Source: Adiantum capillus-veneris
Taxonomy: Eukaryota > Streptophyta > Polypodiopsida > Polypodiales > Pteridaceae
Direction: 5' to 3'
DNA length: 64,000 nt
Assembly (NCBI GenBank): GCA_014529385.2
Contig: CM043965.1
Coordinates: forward strand, 14,636,912 to 14,700,911
Shown here: positions 26,173-37,425 of the stretch, one piece after another
How the letters are laid out: every line of letters begins with the position of its first letter
How positions within the stretch are numbered: position 1 is the stretch's first letter
Translations under genes and position numbers: made by a program
The notes under the pieces: generated by a model
The model's input: only the letters and a program-made list of their open reading frames with translations
Databases searched by the model: none
Told to the model about the DNA's origin: nothing

Positions 26173-29106
26173 ATGCACTTACGCTCTGGGCGGGTGCTAG
26201 AATACGAGCATATTGAGGGTGCCTCTGTTCATACGGACACCCATTACCCATCCACGATAGGATCTAGACCCTCAGCGGGGACACAAGGTAGCACCACCCA
26301 AGACCCTAAAATAGCCGCTAGTGATTCCTCCTCCGACTCAGAAATCATGGAAGCATACCCTACCCAAAACACTGAGAGAGAAGGCCATGCACCTCCCGAA
26401 GTTCCACAGCCTAGTACTAGTATGTTTAGCCGTTTCATGGAAACATTAGGTAGAGCTACTCGCTCGGAACTTGATGCAAATGAAGCACACGAAGGGGGTG
26501 GGGAAGTGGACTCTCCTTTCACATCGCACGTGGACCCCACACCCCCAAAGAGTGTCCATGTGGATATCCTGCCAACTTCTTACCAAGAAGGCCCTGTTGA
26601 GCTGCCTCCTTCAGAAGTTCCCTCTAGAGTACCGTTGGTGACAAGTAAAACCACGGGGAGCAACATTGCTTCTACCTCACAAGAAACCGTTAACACGTCG
26701 ACTCTAGAAGGATTGTTCATTAATGATCATTGGACATACGACCTCCACACTGAGGTGTTGACGGATCTACACTCTGGCCACGCCTACCATGTAGGATGGA
26801 TAGAGATTGTACAATCCACCTCTAGTGCCACGAGCATCGAAGATCAACAGAAAATGATCTGTAATGTTATCCATGGCATTATTCAATCAGAAAGGCAAAA
26901 CCGAGGGGTAAATATACTCTCAACTGGCCCCATGAGATTTCTGGATACGAGCAAGGCTCAATAGCCTACTCTATCACAAATGGAGACTCCTCTAATGAGC
27001 CCCATGGACCCATCTTACGTCATTTCACCTGGGGTCTCTATGCAATCTGAGCCTCCGAGCGACAACTTTAGCTTCCCTAACTTGGCTCAACCCTCTATTA
27101 AGGAAAACCCAGTGCTCACTCCAGGGATAAGCCTGACAGAGAATGTACCGATGACATCTACGGTTAGCGCAGTGCCACTACCTAGTGTCGTAGTACCTAA
27201 TATGGGGCCTCGACCGTATGTGCCTCTAGCCCCTTATGCACACATGGCCCCCACACCTCCAATTGTACCACTTGCTTATGCTCCTCGAGTGCCGCTCCCT
27301 AGCCCTTATCCGAGTGGACCTATGCCCGGTTATGTTCCATATCCTGCATCATCCACACATATGCCAAGACCGGTACCCGTCCCTCTCCCACATATGATTC
27401 CAAGAGTACCTCCACCGGCCCTGCCTCCTCACATAGGTGACTTGGCAGCGTTTGCTCAAACCATAGGTCGATCTATCGCGGAAAATATGCGTCATGCATC
27501 TGATAGAGAGCCTAGAAGTAAGGCAGTACAAATTGCCAAACTCACGCAAAAATTCAATGGGGACGAAGATGCTAGAAAACACATTGAAGTGTTTGAACAA
27601 GTATGTGATTCCTTAGGGGAACGCAATGAACTACATAAGTGCAATGCCTTAAGCTTGACATTAAGTGGGAAGGCTGGAGATTGGTATAGGACCCTAAGAG
27701 TGGACGAGAAAACAATCTACCCTACCCTTCGGAGGTTGTTTCTAAAGGAGTACATACGAGAAGGTGTGCTTTGGGGTGTAGCATCTCAGCTACAGAAGGC
27801 CGAACGTAAGGAAGGAGAGTCAGTAAGGGACTTCATTAGTCGTCTAAAGCACTTAAACTCTCGTTGCCCTGTAAATGAGCGCTTCAACAATAACCAACTG
27901 CTTGATCGATTCATTCGAGGGTTGAGGAATGAAGGAATCTATAATGGACTAGTGATTAGAGGTATCACAACCTGGGAAGATGTCACTGCCAATGCAATCC
28001 AATTAGAGGACAACTTGATGATAGCAGGCATGAGGGTGTCTACCGACACGAGATCCACTAGCTCACAAGCCATTGAGTATGAACCCATGACTGCAAAGCC
28101 CATTGCCAATGAGCCAAAGGTATTTGAGACATTCTTGACAGACCTCACCAAGGCAATCCAAGAGTCTCTTAAGGATAATCGACCCCCTCAAAATAGTCAC
28201 ATGTATCCAAGAAGGGAGCAACAATGGTGTTCCATTTGCTTAGGTCCACATAGCACTAGTGAGTGCCCTACGTTTAGAGTAAAATTTAATGGAACTTGCA
28301 ACGCATGTGGTAGGTATGGTCACCAAGCTAAGGATTGTTTAATGATCAAACGCATTATGGCAAATAGACCACCTGTAGCCTGGACGGATGCACCTCGAGC
28401 TCCTGTATTGATGCCTGCTCCACTTGTTGAGCAACTACCGCAACACATGGTCCCTAGACCTCAAAATGTTGTACAAGCTACACCGCTACCACCTCCTGTG
28501 CTAGGACCGCAGCCCCCGCATCCAAGAGTCGCCTCTATGAACCAAGTGGGTTGCGAACCATCAAATGCTTATGCAGATGGCTGTGAGGAGGAAATAGACA
28601 CTAGTATTGCCTACGGACTTGATACATTGGAAGAGTGTCCTATATACTACATGGAAGATTGTTGGGGGCAAGTCAAGCCGGTTTATCAAGCTGCTGCTCT
28701 CGCATCCAGAGGTCAAAATATCAACACCCAGGCTAGGAGGCCACCTCTTCAATGCTACGAGTGTGGTGGACCACATCGGGCAGCGGAGTGCCCTATTAGG
28801 CTGCAAAAGAATGCTGCACAGATGCAAATGAATCAAGGGAGCACGTCTGCAATGCCAATACTCACATGTAATCGTTGTGGCATAGATCACTTGATTGCCC
28901 AATGCCCCTATAACCCAAATGCGCCTAAAATCACACCCCTAAATTTGGTCGAAATTGCTAGTGTGACATCACCAATACCACCCGTCGCACCCGCTTATGC
29001 GATTACACGGTCCATGCTTCAAGGGCCAGGCCATATCCTCGAAGAGAGAGATACCGCGTCAGTTATCCAAGCAAATAAAAAGAAGACACGAAGGAAGAGG
29101 TCGTAG
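26173..29106 (+). pseudogene. gag: Element D gag with four zinc knuckles, one internal TAG
   Basis: About 977 codons in one frame from ATG 26173 (MHLRSGRVLEYE) to TAG 29104-29106, with an internal TAG at 26962-26964. N-terminal part is Ser/Thr/Pro-rich; 27160-27440 is strongly Pro-rich. The capsid-type domain spans about 27530-28030 (KLTQKFNGDEDARKHIEVFE, SGKAGDWYRTL, LFLKEYIREGV, GESVRDFISRLKHL, LLDRFIRGL). Four zinc knuckles follow: CSICLGPHSTSEC (28228), CNACGRYGHQAKDC (28297), CYECGGPHRAAEC (28753) and CNRCGIDHLIAQC (28867). The second is canonical CX2CX4HX4C; the others have CX2CX3HX4C. The tail is basic (KKKTRRKRS). The protein is longer than typical plant gypsy gag. It would bind element RNA in particles. 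Confidence 0.88.
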
Positions 29107-29321
29107 AATACGGGAAATTCAAAGCCAAGTTCCAAAACAAACATAGGAACAGGAGATGACCCCGTGTATATGAATGACCTCGAGGACGATTCAGATTCAA
29201 TCGAGACAATGGAGACTAGAACCAATACCACAAAGAGAAAGACCGACAAAGAAAACCGTAACATGGAACCAAATGAAAACCGAATAAGAGAAAACCATAA
29301 AGAGCCTCTGAAACACCACAA
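29107..29321 (+). other. D gag-pol junction
   Basis: After the gag TAG the same frame stays open to 29418 (acidic then basic residues), while the pol frame opens only after a TAA near 29260 and has no ATG before 29460. Pol therefore probably came from a gag-pol fusion now broken by TAG 29104 and a frame change near 29330-29350. Confidence 0.55.
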
Positions 29322-32069
29322 GTGTTTCCAAATCCAATCCAAGACCCCCAAGATAAACCGCAGGGGCAAAAAGGGAAGAATCGTAAAAAGAAGGTTGGGA
29401 CGTACCCAAACCCAGTAGACGAGATTGAGCAAGTGAAACATATAAGAGGTTTAGTGGAGGAGACTCAAAGGAAACTAGAACCAGAACCCATGCATGTCAA
29501 AATTCATGACACAGTGTTTCCCACGCAAGTTCATCCACCCCACATGAACCATAGACCGTTAGCCATATCTAGTATCATCCAAGAAGGGAGTGAGGACGGG
29601 GCATCAGGAAGTGAGCATACACCTTTCTTGTTGGAAAGGATGTTTAACGAAGGAATACCTGATCCCATTGAGGAATATGAGATTCCATCCTCACCAGTTC
29701 CTAGTCAAGGACCTACACCCTGCAAAATGCCAATGAATGTTGCCAAACTAGTGGACTTCATGTCTTCTGAGGTCCGAACCACGATCATAGCAAAGCTGTA
29801 TGGAGATCCTGAGTTATTCCTTGCACTTCGAGCATTCCTTAACGGAGAGCTACGAACGGGATTACCGCAGTTTGCGCAACCAAATAGTCCTGACTCGATT
29901 ATGATTGATGAGGAAAATCATGTGCAATCACTTGACTTAGATGGACACGAGTCTGTGATCGAGGTACCCATTAACGAATTAGGGCAGTATTTTGAAGGCG
30001 ACGAGTCTAATGCGACCCTACCCATCACTACCAAGGGATTAACTATAAAGGGAATTCTTGAAGGTGGTGCGGGAGTTAGCATCGTTACAAAAGATTGTTG
30101 GGAATCCATGGGAAAACCCCGCCTCAGTGTTACTAACATTGTGGTAAAGATGGCAAATGGTACCATAGCCAAACCTATGGGGATGCTCAAGGATCTTAAG
30201 ATCAAAGTTCTAGGACACAAGGTACGACATACCTTCATTGTAATGGATTTCTCTAAACACCTTATGTCATATGAAATGATTTTAGGACGACCATTCATGA
30301 GAGAAGCACAAATGGTTCATGATTGGTCTAAAAATCATGTCTATTTGCAATTCCAAGACTCCGTCCTTAGAGTGGATTTGGTGACTGGTAAGGTACACCC
30401 CTTAGGGAGTAAAACCATTATTGATCATCGCTCTGACACCACCGTTCACTCGGCCCCACTACAATATTGTTACACTTGTAAGAAGGATACAGACATTGGT
30501 CAAGATTCTCCTTACATGGATGTGTTACCGGGTATGACGGAATCAGACAACGTAGACTGGGTACACCTAGCTGCAACCATAGATACCTGGGGAAATAGAG
30601 GAACCACTTGGGTCACACCAGAGGGGGAAGAGGTACCACAAATTGCACCTCTGAACATGATAAGTGCCATACATGCATCTTCTAAGGGCAAGGCAATTGT
30701 GGACCAATCTGATAGTGACACCGATAGCTCAATAGAAGACTTTGACCAACACGACTTGGACACTGACTCCCAGAGTGAAACGGATTCTGAATCTCATGAC
30801 TTAGAGAGTGGAGCAAGTTTAGAGTCAAAACATTCGGAAGGACCGAGCACATCAACCGATGATAGCTCCCCCGAGAGTGAAGAGGACACCAACGAGGACT
30901 CCTTTGGTGAGCCAGATCTAAATGCAAATCAAAAGCAGGTCTCAAATAAGAAAAATAAAAACCTTAAGAGGCGTCGATATCGAGCCAATATACGTGCTAG
31001 GATAAAAGAGAAGAGATCCTCAGCAGAATGGCTCAGTTATATAGGGGCATGTGATGCTCATCAAAAATTGGTAGACAATTGGGGTGAATATCTCCAAAAT
31101 GTTATGTGGTGTAGACCACGACCCCATGACATAGCCCAATTAGAGATCATAGACAAGCCAAAGTTGAGCCGCACTGCAAGGAGGTGTCAAAACCAAGAGT
31201 TAGCTCGACAACACAAGAAAGCAGAAATGGAAGCACAAACCAAAGCACAACCAGAATCCACAGACTTGCATCCTGCACCAGAACATTTCAAATCTTACAC
31301 CACAGGGGAAGCAAGGGTTGTGTACACAAAAGCCCAAAGAATACCTATCGATGGGAATAATGGAATCTATGATGGTCCGGCAATAGTTAAAGAAATAGAA
31401 TTAGCTGACCCCGGTGAAGAATCAAAACCTGTTTTTATTGCCCAAGACCTCACAGAAGTTGAAGAGGCGGTCCTCAAAGAGCTTCTCAAGGAATTCAAGG
31501 ACGTATTCGCTTGGACATACCATGATATGAAAGGTGTTCCACCTTCTGTGGTCCAACATACAATCCCTATGATTAGCACTGCGAAGCCCGTACAACAAAG
31601 ACCCTACCCGATGAATCCTAAGTACGCAAAGATCATTCAAGAAGAACTAGAAAAGCTTATCAAATGTGGGTTCATATATCCTATTGAACACTCTGAATGG
31701 GTGTCTCCAATAGTTATCGTGCCAAAAAAGAATGGGAAACTCAGGGTGTGCGTGGACCTCAAAAAAGTTAATGCAGCTACTAGAAGAGACCATTACCCCC
31801 TACCATATTCCGAACATGTACTCAAAAGAGTTGCAGGCAAGGAAGCTTATAGCTTTCTAGATGGGTACTCAGGCTACAACCAAATCACGATAGCGCTAGA
31901 GGACCAAGCTAAAACTGCCTTCATCACAGAATTTGGCGTGTTTGCATTTCGTGTGATGGCTTTTGGCTTAACAAATGCCCCTGCTACATTCCAACGATTA
32001 ATAAACACTGCTTTTAAAGAATATTTGAGAGAGTTTTGTGAAGCTTTCTTAGACGACCTTTGTGTTTAG
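29322..32069 (+). pseudogene. pol: Element D pol, first part: protease 1 and RT, ends at TAG
   Basis: Open frame to TAG 32067-32069; the first codon here is GTG, so no authentic start is implied. The protease domain lies at about 30020-30330 (KGILEGGAGVSIV, LGHKVRHTFIVM, YEMILGRPFM). The catalytic Asp of the expected D-(S/T/G)-G-A is Glu (codon 30060-30062). A long acidic Ser/Asp linker (about 30700-30930) and a basic segment follow. RT from about 31490: DVFAWTYHDMKGVPP, SPIVIVPKKNGKLRVCVDL, SFLDGYSGYNQI, MAFGLTNAPATFQRL, catalytic FLDD at about 32050. The TAG falls two residues after the LDDLCV block. The 3' ORF continues in the same frame. Confidence 0.9.
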
Positions 32070-35000
32070 TCTTCTTGGAAGGAACATCTATCATGTTTGC
32101 GGAAGGTGTTTGAAAAGTGTAGGTTATATCGTATCTCATTGAACCCGTTCAAATGCCAATTTTGGGTCAAGCATGGAGTTATTTTAGGGCATATAGTATC
32201 CAAGAATGGTATCTCAACCGATGAGAGCAAAATTAAAGTGATTCTAGAGTTACCACCACCAACCAATTACAAGGGAGTTCAAAGGTTCATGGGACACGTG
32301 GGTTATTATCGACGGTTTATTTTATTTTTCGCTGAGATAGCACGTCCTTTGTACAAGCTTCTCATTGAATTTAAATGGACTGAAGAGTGTGACCAGGCCT
32401 ATGAACAATTGAAGAAAACACTAGCAAGTGCTCCGATTTTAAGGACACCTAACTGGGATGTCATTTTCCATGTGCATATTTATGCATCAAACTTTGCTAT
32501 TGGGTGTGTTCTCGCTCAACCAGGAGAACATAAATTGGACTATCCCATTAGCTTTGCAAGCCGTCAATTGAACGATGCTGAAAGGAACTACACCACTACA
32601 GAGCGAGAAGGTTTGGCAATGGTTTATGCAGTAAAGAAATTTCGCTACTACCTTCTGGCAAAAAAGTTTGTATTTTATGTGGACCATCAAGCGTTGCTGT
32701 ATCTGGTAAACAAGCCATGCTCCACAGGAAGAATCACACGATGGTTGTTAATTCTTCTGGAGTTTGATTTCACGATTGTAGTGAGACCCGGTAAAAGGCA
32801 CGTCATGGCTGATCATTTGTCTCGCATACCCAATGGTGAAGCCCCCACAGGAGTTGATGATGAATTACCCGATACTTCCCTATTCATAGTTGAGACTATG
32901 CCTGAATGGAGTGAGAACATTGTTAACTTTTTAGTTAATGGTTTTCCACCCAAGGAACTTCGTAAGGATATCGCTCGAAGGCTAGTAAAAGAATGTGAAC
33001 CCTATTGTCTGATTGCCGGAACTCTGTATAGATTAGGCAAGGATGATATTCTTAGGCGTTGTGCCCGCGAGGATGAATATTTGTATATCTTGCAAGAAGC
33101 ACATATTGGCATAGCAGGAGGTCATTTTTCAGGAGACCTGACTGCTAGAAAGGTGCTGCAATCAGGCTATTGGTGGCCAACTTTATTTAAGGATGCATCA
33201 CTTTTTGCAAAAGGGTGTGATGAGTGCCAACGTTACAAGACCACACAGCGCAAAGACAGAATGCCCTTACATCCTATTAAAGTAACCCAACCATTTGAAA
33301 AATGGGGCTTAGACTTTGTAGGTCCAATTAGTCCCGCAGCTCGCAACACTCAATCTCGATATATTCTAGTTGCTACGGACTATGTAACAAAGTGGGCTGA
33401 AGCTAAGGCTTCACAAAAAGCTGACGCGAGGACAACAGCTAAGTTTCTTTTTGAGAACATTATCACAAGATTTGGTTGCCCTTTTGAAATTGTTAGTGAT
33501 AATGGTACCCATTTTATAAATGAGGTAATAAGAGAGCTTACCACGACCTTTATGATATCCCACCATAAGTCTACACCTTATTACCCGCAAGCTAATGGAC
33601 AAGCCGAGAGCACCAACAAGACTCTAATCTCTATTTTAACCAAGACGGTAGAAGCTCATCGCGCTGATTGGGATTTGAAGTTGACATCTGCTCTATGGGC
33701 TTATCGTACTGCTTATAAAGTGGCTATTAATTGTACGCCATTCAAAATGGTATACGGCCAAGAAGCGGTTATGCCTTGGGAGTTTGTCATTCCTAGTCTT
33801 AGGGTAGCTTCGCAAGAAGGATGGAATGGTAACCCCTTAACTGAGCGTTTGTTTATCTTAGAAAAACTAGACGAAGAGAGACAGTTGGCTGTGCAAAATG
33901 CTCTTGTGGAAAAGGATAGGAGAAAGAAGTGGTTTGATCGCCATGTGAAGGACAAGGACATCAAAGTTGGTGATAAAGTCCTTATGTATGGAGTACATAA
34001 AGAGAAGAAAAAGTTGAAATATGCTGGTAAAGGACCATATAGAGTATGTGAAATTACCCCACAAGGTACCCTTCGTGTGGAAACTCTTGATGGAGTTGAA
34101 ACCATTGGATTCCTCAATGGGAGTAAATTCAAAAGATATTATGATCCTTTAAGCCAAGAAGAACTACGGGCCATTCATCAAAAGAAGGCCGCCAAAGCAC
34201 AAACCGAGTTAAACAAGATACAAGCTCAAGCTGAGGCTAAGGAGCGACAACAACGTATAAGACAAAAACGAGAGGCTAACCTTGGAGTCACAAATGCATT
34301 CCACGTGGAAATCGAAGAGGATGGGTTGGACTCTGACACACCTCTACGATACCCTATTGAGTTAAATAGTGCCTATGGAAAAGTGCTATATAACGCCTTA
34401 TTGGACACGGGTGCTAAATATAATCTGCTATCCTATGGGGTGTGGTGTCAGTTAGGGAAGCCACCTCTATCTGAGAGTATTATCCAAGTCAAGGGTGTCA
34501 ACAAGAAAAAAACTACGGTTCTTGGAATCTGGCACACTTCTGTCAGTTATGACAATGGAATTGTAGCTCAAGACTTTTTGGTCATGCCTACTGGAACTAT
34601 GGAGGGTAATATAAACCTAGGCCGCACGTGGATGATAGCCACCAAATGCACTATTGATTGGGGGATTGGGGGTGTTACAACGCAAAAAACAACTCTTAGC
34701 CCTACCACTCAAGCCATAGTCCCTGAGATATTGCCTAAGGAAATAAAATCCAAGACATTGCATGTCCAGGAGGTTGAACCATACGTCCCCATAGCCCAAC
34801 TCTCTAGAGCTTCAACTGATGTAGTTGAAAGAAAGCTTGAGACACACAAGAACCATCCTAATATAACAGAGAAAACATACAAGTGGGTCCCTAAAGCCTA
34901 TGTAGTGAGCATGGTTGATGCAAAAAAACGGAAACCTAGTAAGAACCGTACCACTCACTCCAAGAAATGTAAAGAAACGCTGCGTTGGATTCCTAAACGA

Positions 35001-35450
35001 CTATTGGAAGCCCAAGGATACTATGAAGGAAATGATCAAATATGGGTGCCCAAACGTAAAGTGTACTCTTACCTGTCACCTGGCCCATGTAAACCCAATC
35101 CTGTGTTTCCAAAACAAATTGAAAATCGCGGAAAGGAAAAAATCATGGAATGTTACACACCCGATCTAGAGCTAGTTTGGGTACCAAAGAAAGAACGATT
35201 TGTTCCACCTAGCTCAAGAACAGGGAAATCAAATGAAGCTTCTTGCTCTTCATGTAGTTCCTATACGCAAATAGAAGCTTCGACACAACCTCCACCTACC
35301 ATTGTACATATCCATACAAGCACGAAAGAGTTTGCACCTCTCGGGGTAAGTTCACCACCTACAACAACGTTGCAAATAAAATCATGGGAGAGTACCTTAC
35401 CACCCTTGCAACTAGATGAAACGCATGGGCGGTCGAAAACTATTGGTTAA
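32070..35450 (+). CDS. pol: Element D pol, second part: RNase H, integrase, second protease-like domain
   Basis: Same frame as the RT part, no stop for 1,117 codons from 32097. RT thumb (GVILGHIVSKNGIS, FMGHVGYYRRFI), RNase H (HVHIYASNFAIGCVLAQ, where the usual Asp is Tyr; TEREGLAMVYA; YVDHQALLYL; VMADHLSRIP), integrase zinc region (AHIGIAGGHFSGDLT, CDECQRYK) and the D,D(35)E core at 33312, 33498 and 33606, then a GPY-type C-terminal module (GKGPYRVCEI). No chromodomain. After a charged helix (about 34150-34290) comes a second retropepsin-like domain (about 34330-34680): PIELNSAYGKVLYNALLDTG, catalytic Asp codon 34404, a VSYDNGIVAQDFLVM strand and INLGRTWM, the place of the usual LGRPW. Four W(V/I)PK motifs follow (Trp codons 34884, 34986, 35043, 35178). 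No start codon is implied at 32070. Confidence 0.88.
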   Translation, partial: SSWKEHLSCLRKVFEKCRLYRISLNPFKCQFWVKHGVILGHIVSKNGISTDESKIKVILELPPPTNYKGVQRFMGHVGYYRRFILFFAEIARPLYKLLIEFKWTEECDQAYEQLKKTLASAPILRTPNWDVIFHVHIYASNFAIGCVLAQPGEHKLDYPISFASRQLNDAERNYTTTEREGLAMVYAVKKFRYYLLAKKFVFYVDHQALLYLVNKPCSTGRITRWLLILLEFDFTIVVRPGKRHVMADHLSRIPNGEAPTGVDDELPDTSLFIVETMPEWSENIVNFLVNGFPPKELRKDIARRLVKECEPYCLIAGTLYRLGKDDILRRCAREDEYLYILQEAHIGIAGGHFSGDLTARKVLQSGYWWPTLFKDASLFAKGCDECQRYKTTQRKDRMPLHPIKVTQPFEKWGLDFVGPISPAARNTQSRYILVATDYVTKWAEAKASQKADARTTAKFLFENIITRFGCPFEIVSDNGTHFINEVIRELTTTFMISHHKSTPYYPQANGQAESTNKTLISILTKTVEAHRADWDLKLTSALWAYRTAYKVAINCTPFKMVYGQEAVMPWEFVIPSLRVASQEGWNGNPLTERLFILEKLDEERQLAVQNALVEKDRRKKWFDRHVKDKDIKVGDKVLMYGVHKEKKKLKYAGKGPYRVCEITPQGTLRVETLDGVETIGFLNGSKFKRYYDPLSQEELRAIHQKKAAKAQTELNKIQAQAEAKERQQRIRQKREANLGVTNAFHVEIEEDGLDSDTPLRYPIELNSAYGKVLYNALLDTGAKYNLLSYGVWCQLGKPPLSESIIQVKGVNKKKTTVLGIWHTSVSYDNGIVAQDFLVMPTGTMEGNINLGRTWMIATKCTIDWGIGGVTTQKTTLSPTTQAIVPEILPKEIKSKTLHVQEVEPYVPIAQLSRASTDVVERKLETHKNHPNITEKTYKWVPKAYVVSMVDAKKRKPSKNRTTHSKKCKETLRWIPKRLLEAQGYYEGNDQIWVPKRKVYSYLSPGPCKPNPVFPKQIENRGKEKIMECYTPDLELVWVPKKERFVPPSSRTGKSNEASCSSCSSYTQIEASTQPPPTIVHIHTSTKEFAPLGVSSPPTTTLQIKSWESTLPPLQLDETHGRSKTIG

Positions 35451-35615
35451 AACCTTCACCCATAACAACTTGGAACAATTGGTTTCAAAAGGTGACGACC
35501 TCATTCCAAAAGGTATGATCTACCCAAGGAAGGCGGGAGTGTTTGCTAACATCAATCATTCACTCGCTCCCCTCTCAACCTTCCTCCCTGACCTCTCAAT
35601 TCCAATCTTAGGGAA
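35451..35615 (+). other. Spacer between D pol and the third ORF's promoter
   Basis: No ORF of note; leads into the TATA element. Confidence 0.5.
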
Positions 35616-35799
35616 TGTATATATATAGCCTTATACTCACAAAAAAACAAAAATAGTAAAGAGCAAGAGCGACTAGCAACGAGAGAGCACCCTATCAGAT
35701 CTTACATATAAGTCCAAATTCACCGTGTCAATTCAAGAAACACACAAAAACAACTCTTATGTTTTAAAGGCCTAACCAAATCTATCTGTCTTGTCAGAA
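35616..35799 (+). promoter_or_regulatory. Candidate internal promoter and 5' UTR for D's third ORF
   Basis: tgtatatatatagcc at 35616-35629 is a strong plant TATA-like box. It is followed by about 170 bp of A-rich, ATG-poor sequence (acaaaaaaacaaaaatag, gagcaagagcgactagcaac) that looks like a plant 5' UTR, up to the ATG at 35800. Transcription from here is inference. Confidence 0.5.
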
Positions 35800-36224
35800 A
35801 TGGCTACTTCACCAGAGGCATGTACTTCTATTTTTGATGAAAGGTACCCTTTGTCTTTTCCTCAAGTGTTCTACGTATGCTACCCTATACTTTCTTGCGA
35901 ATGGGATTTGATAGAGAGCCTTGCATGTGAGAGAAATTTTGAGGAGTTAGAATGGCTGATACATCTATGGCTAACTAGTGAGATCCCTACCCAGTAGCGA
36001 ATGTGTCTCCAATAGCACATGCTTATTCTTTTGCACAAGATGAGTATCCACGCATCACGAGGTTCTTGATTAGCATGCTTGCACAAGAGGATGATGAAGA
36101 GGAACTAATAGAGACCGAGGAAGACTATGGCCTCACGGACAACGATTTTATTTATCTAGATGATGAGGATAGAGGCCTAGCCTTAGGGTGGCCACCCGGT
36201 TTATATAATATCCTCTTTCCTTGA
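35800..36224 (+). pseudogene. Element D third ORF, small acidic protein, one frame change
   Basis: ATG 35800 starts MATSPEACTSIFDERYPLSF and runs to EIPTQ-stop at 35997; the next frame continues without a break as PVANVSPIAHAYSF to 36224. A single-base shift near 35985 would account for the two halves, giving a product of about 140 residues. The second half is very acidic (QEDDEEELIETEEDYGLTDN) and ends GWPPGLYNILFP. There is no signal peptide or membrane segment, so it is not an obvious envelope. The position between pol and the 3' LTR is that of extra ORFs in Tat/Athila elements. No family is recognised; whether it was ever translated is unknown. Confidence 0.55.
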
Positions 36225-37425
36225 TTCTAAAAGGGGTGACAGATAGGTAGGTTAGGGGTCTAGATTGTGTTTTGAGTTTGTTTTTTAGGAGTTTTAATTT
36301 TTCACACTGACATGCCTCCTAGAGGTATAGTGCCTGTTTTTGGATGTGTTAGGTAGGACTTATATGGATCTCCATCCACATGGCTGAGGACATCTGCTTC
36401 AACGAAATGAGCCACTCCATACCTCCAGGTGTACTACTTTCCATGATTCATGTTGGTGGATATGTGTAATTGCTAATAATGATTTTTCATTCTTTGTTTG
36501 AGTGCAATAGTTATGATTGTTATCTGCCATTATAGATGTATAAATTTGTCTTTGCTTAAGTTGATTGAACTCCAGTTTAATCTTATGGATGAGCCTGGAG
36601 ATGAGGAGACCGTGACTTTAGGTTAACTCATTTACTTGACCACTAGGCCTAGTTAATAAAATTATCCGAGTATTTGAGACCTTAGGAATGTTTTAGGCAG
36701 AGAAAGGCTTGCTCACTCAAACAACAAAAAACACTAGTGCGAATACCAAGGAAATGGAAGAAAAAAAAAAAAAAAACATAAGTGCCACAAATGAAAAATC
36801 TTACGCTGGAAGAGAAATCCTGGCTTGAATTGGTACTTCACTCACATGTATTGTCTATGGTACTAGAGCCCTAGAGGTTCCCAGTGTGGGCGCTTTTCCT
36901 TGAGAAGCAAAAAACCCCGGACATACAAAATAAGCACACACGTCACATGATTGTGACCCAAAAAATAAAAAATTAAAAGACTTCCATTGAGCTTACAGTT
37001 AACATTTCAAGCTTTTGTTTGCAGTTGTGAGAGCAAGTTGGCTAATCAAAGCTGAAAAGCATAATTAGGGAATCTTGCATTTAGATAATCTTCTTAGCTT
37101 AGCTAGTACTAGAGTAGTTGTTTTAACCTTAGTCATAGCTAACTAATTGATAGACTCACCCATAAGCTCAAAACTCTTGATTAATTAATTTACTCAAAGT
37201 GCAATTTATTTGTCCTTAATGGCAGTCTAACATTTCATAAATCTTGCATTTACTCATTTCCACATGTACTTTACATTCCCCTCATGATTTATGGCAATAT
37301 AATTCCGCTTGCTAAAACAGTGACTTTGCCTTGCAGATTCAAATCTAGATGCTCTACAACATGGACATACCAAGCTTCAACTCAATAGCTTCCGAGGACG
37401 GAATCTACATCAGGAAGGGGGGCAA
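36225..37425 (+). other. Element D 3' untranslated region and polypurine tract
   Basis: About 1.2 kb without coding; an A-run near 36757-36777. The PPT caggaaggggggcaa (37411-37425) ends at the LTR. Confidence 0.75.

Noticed and set aside
26962-26970. CAA-TAG-C context as programmed TMV-type readthrough
   Set aside because: Only partly matches the CAR-YYA consensus, and CAG-to-TAG decay explains it; kept only as a minor alternative.
35800-36224. Element D third ORF as an envelope gene
   Set aside because: No signal peptide, transmembrane stretch or cysteine pattern; acidic soluble-looking protein.
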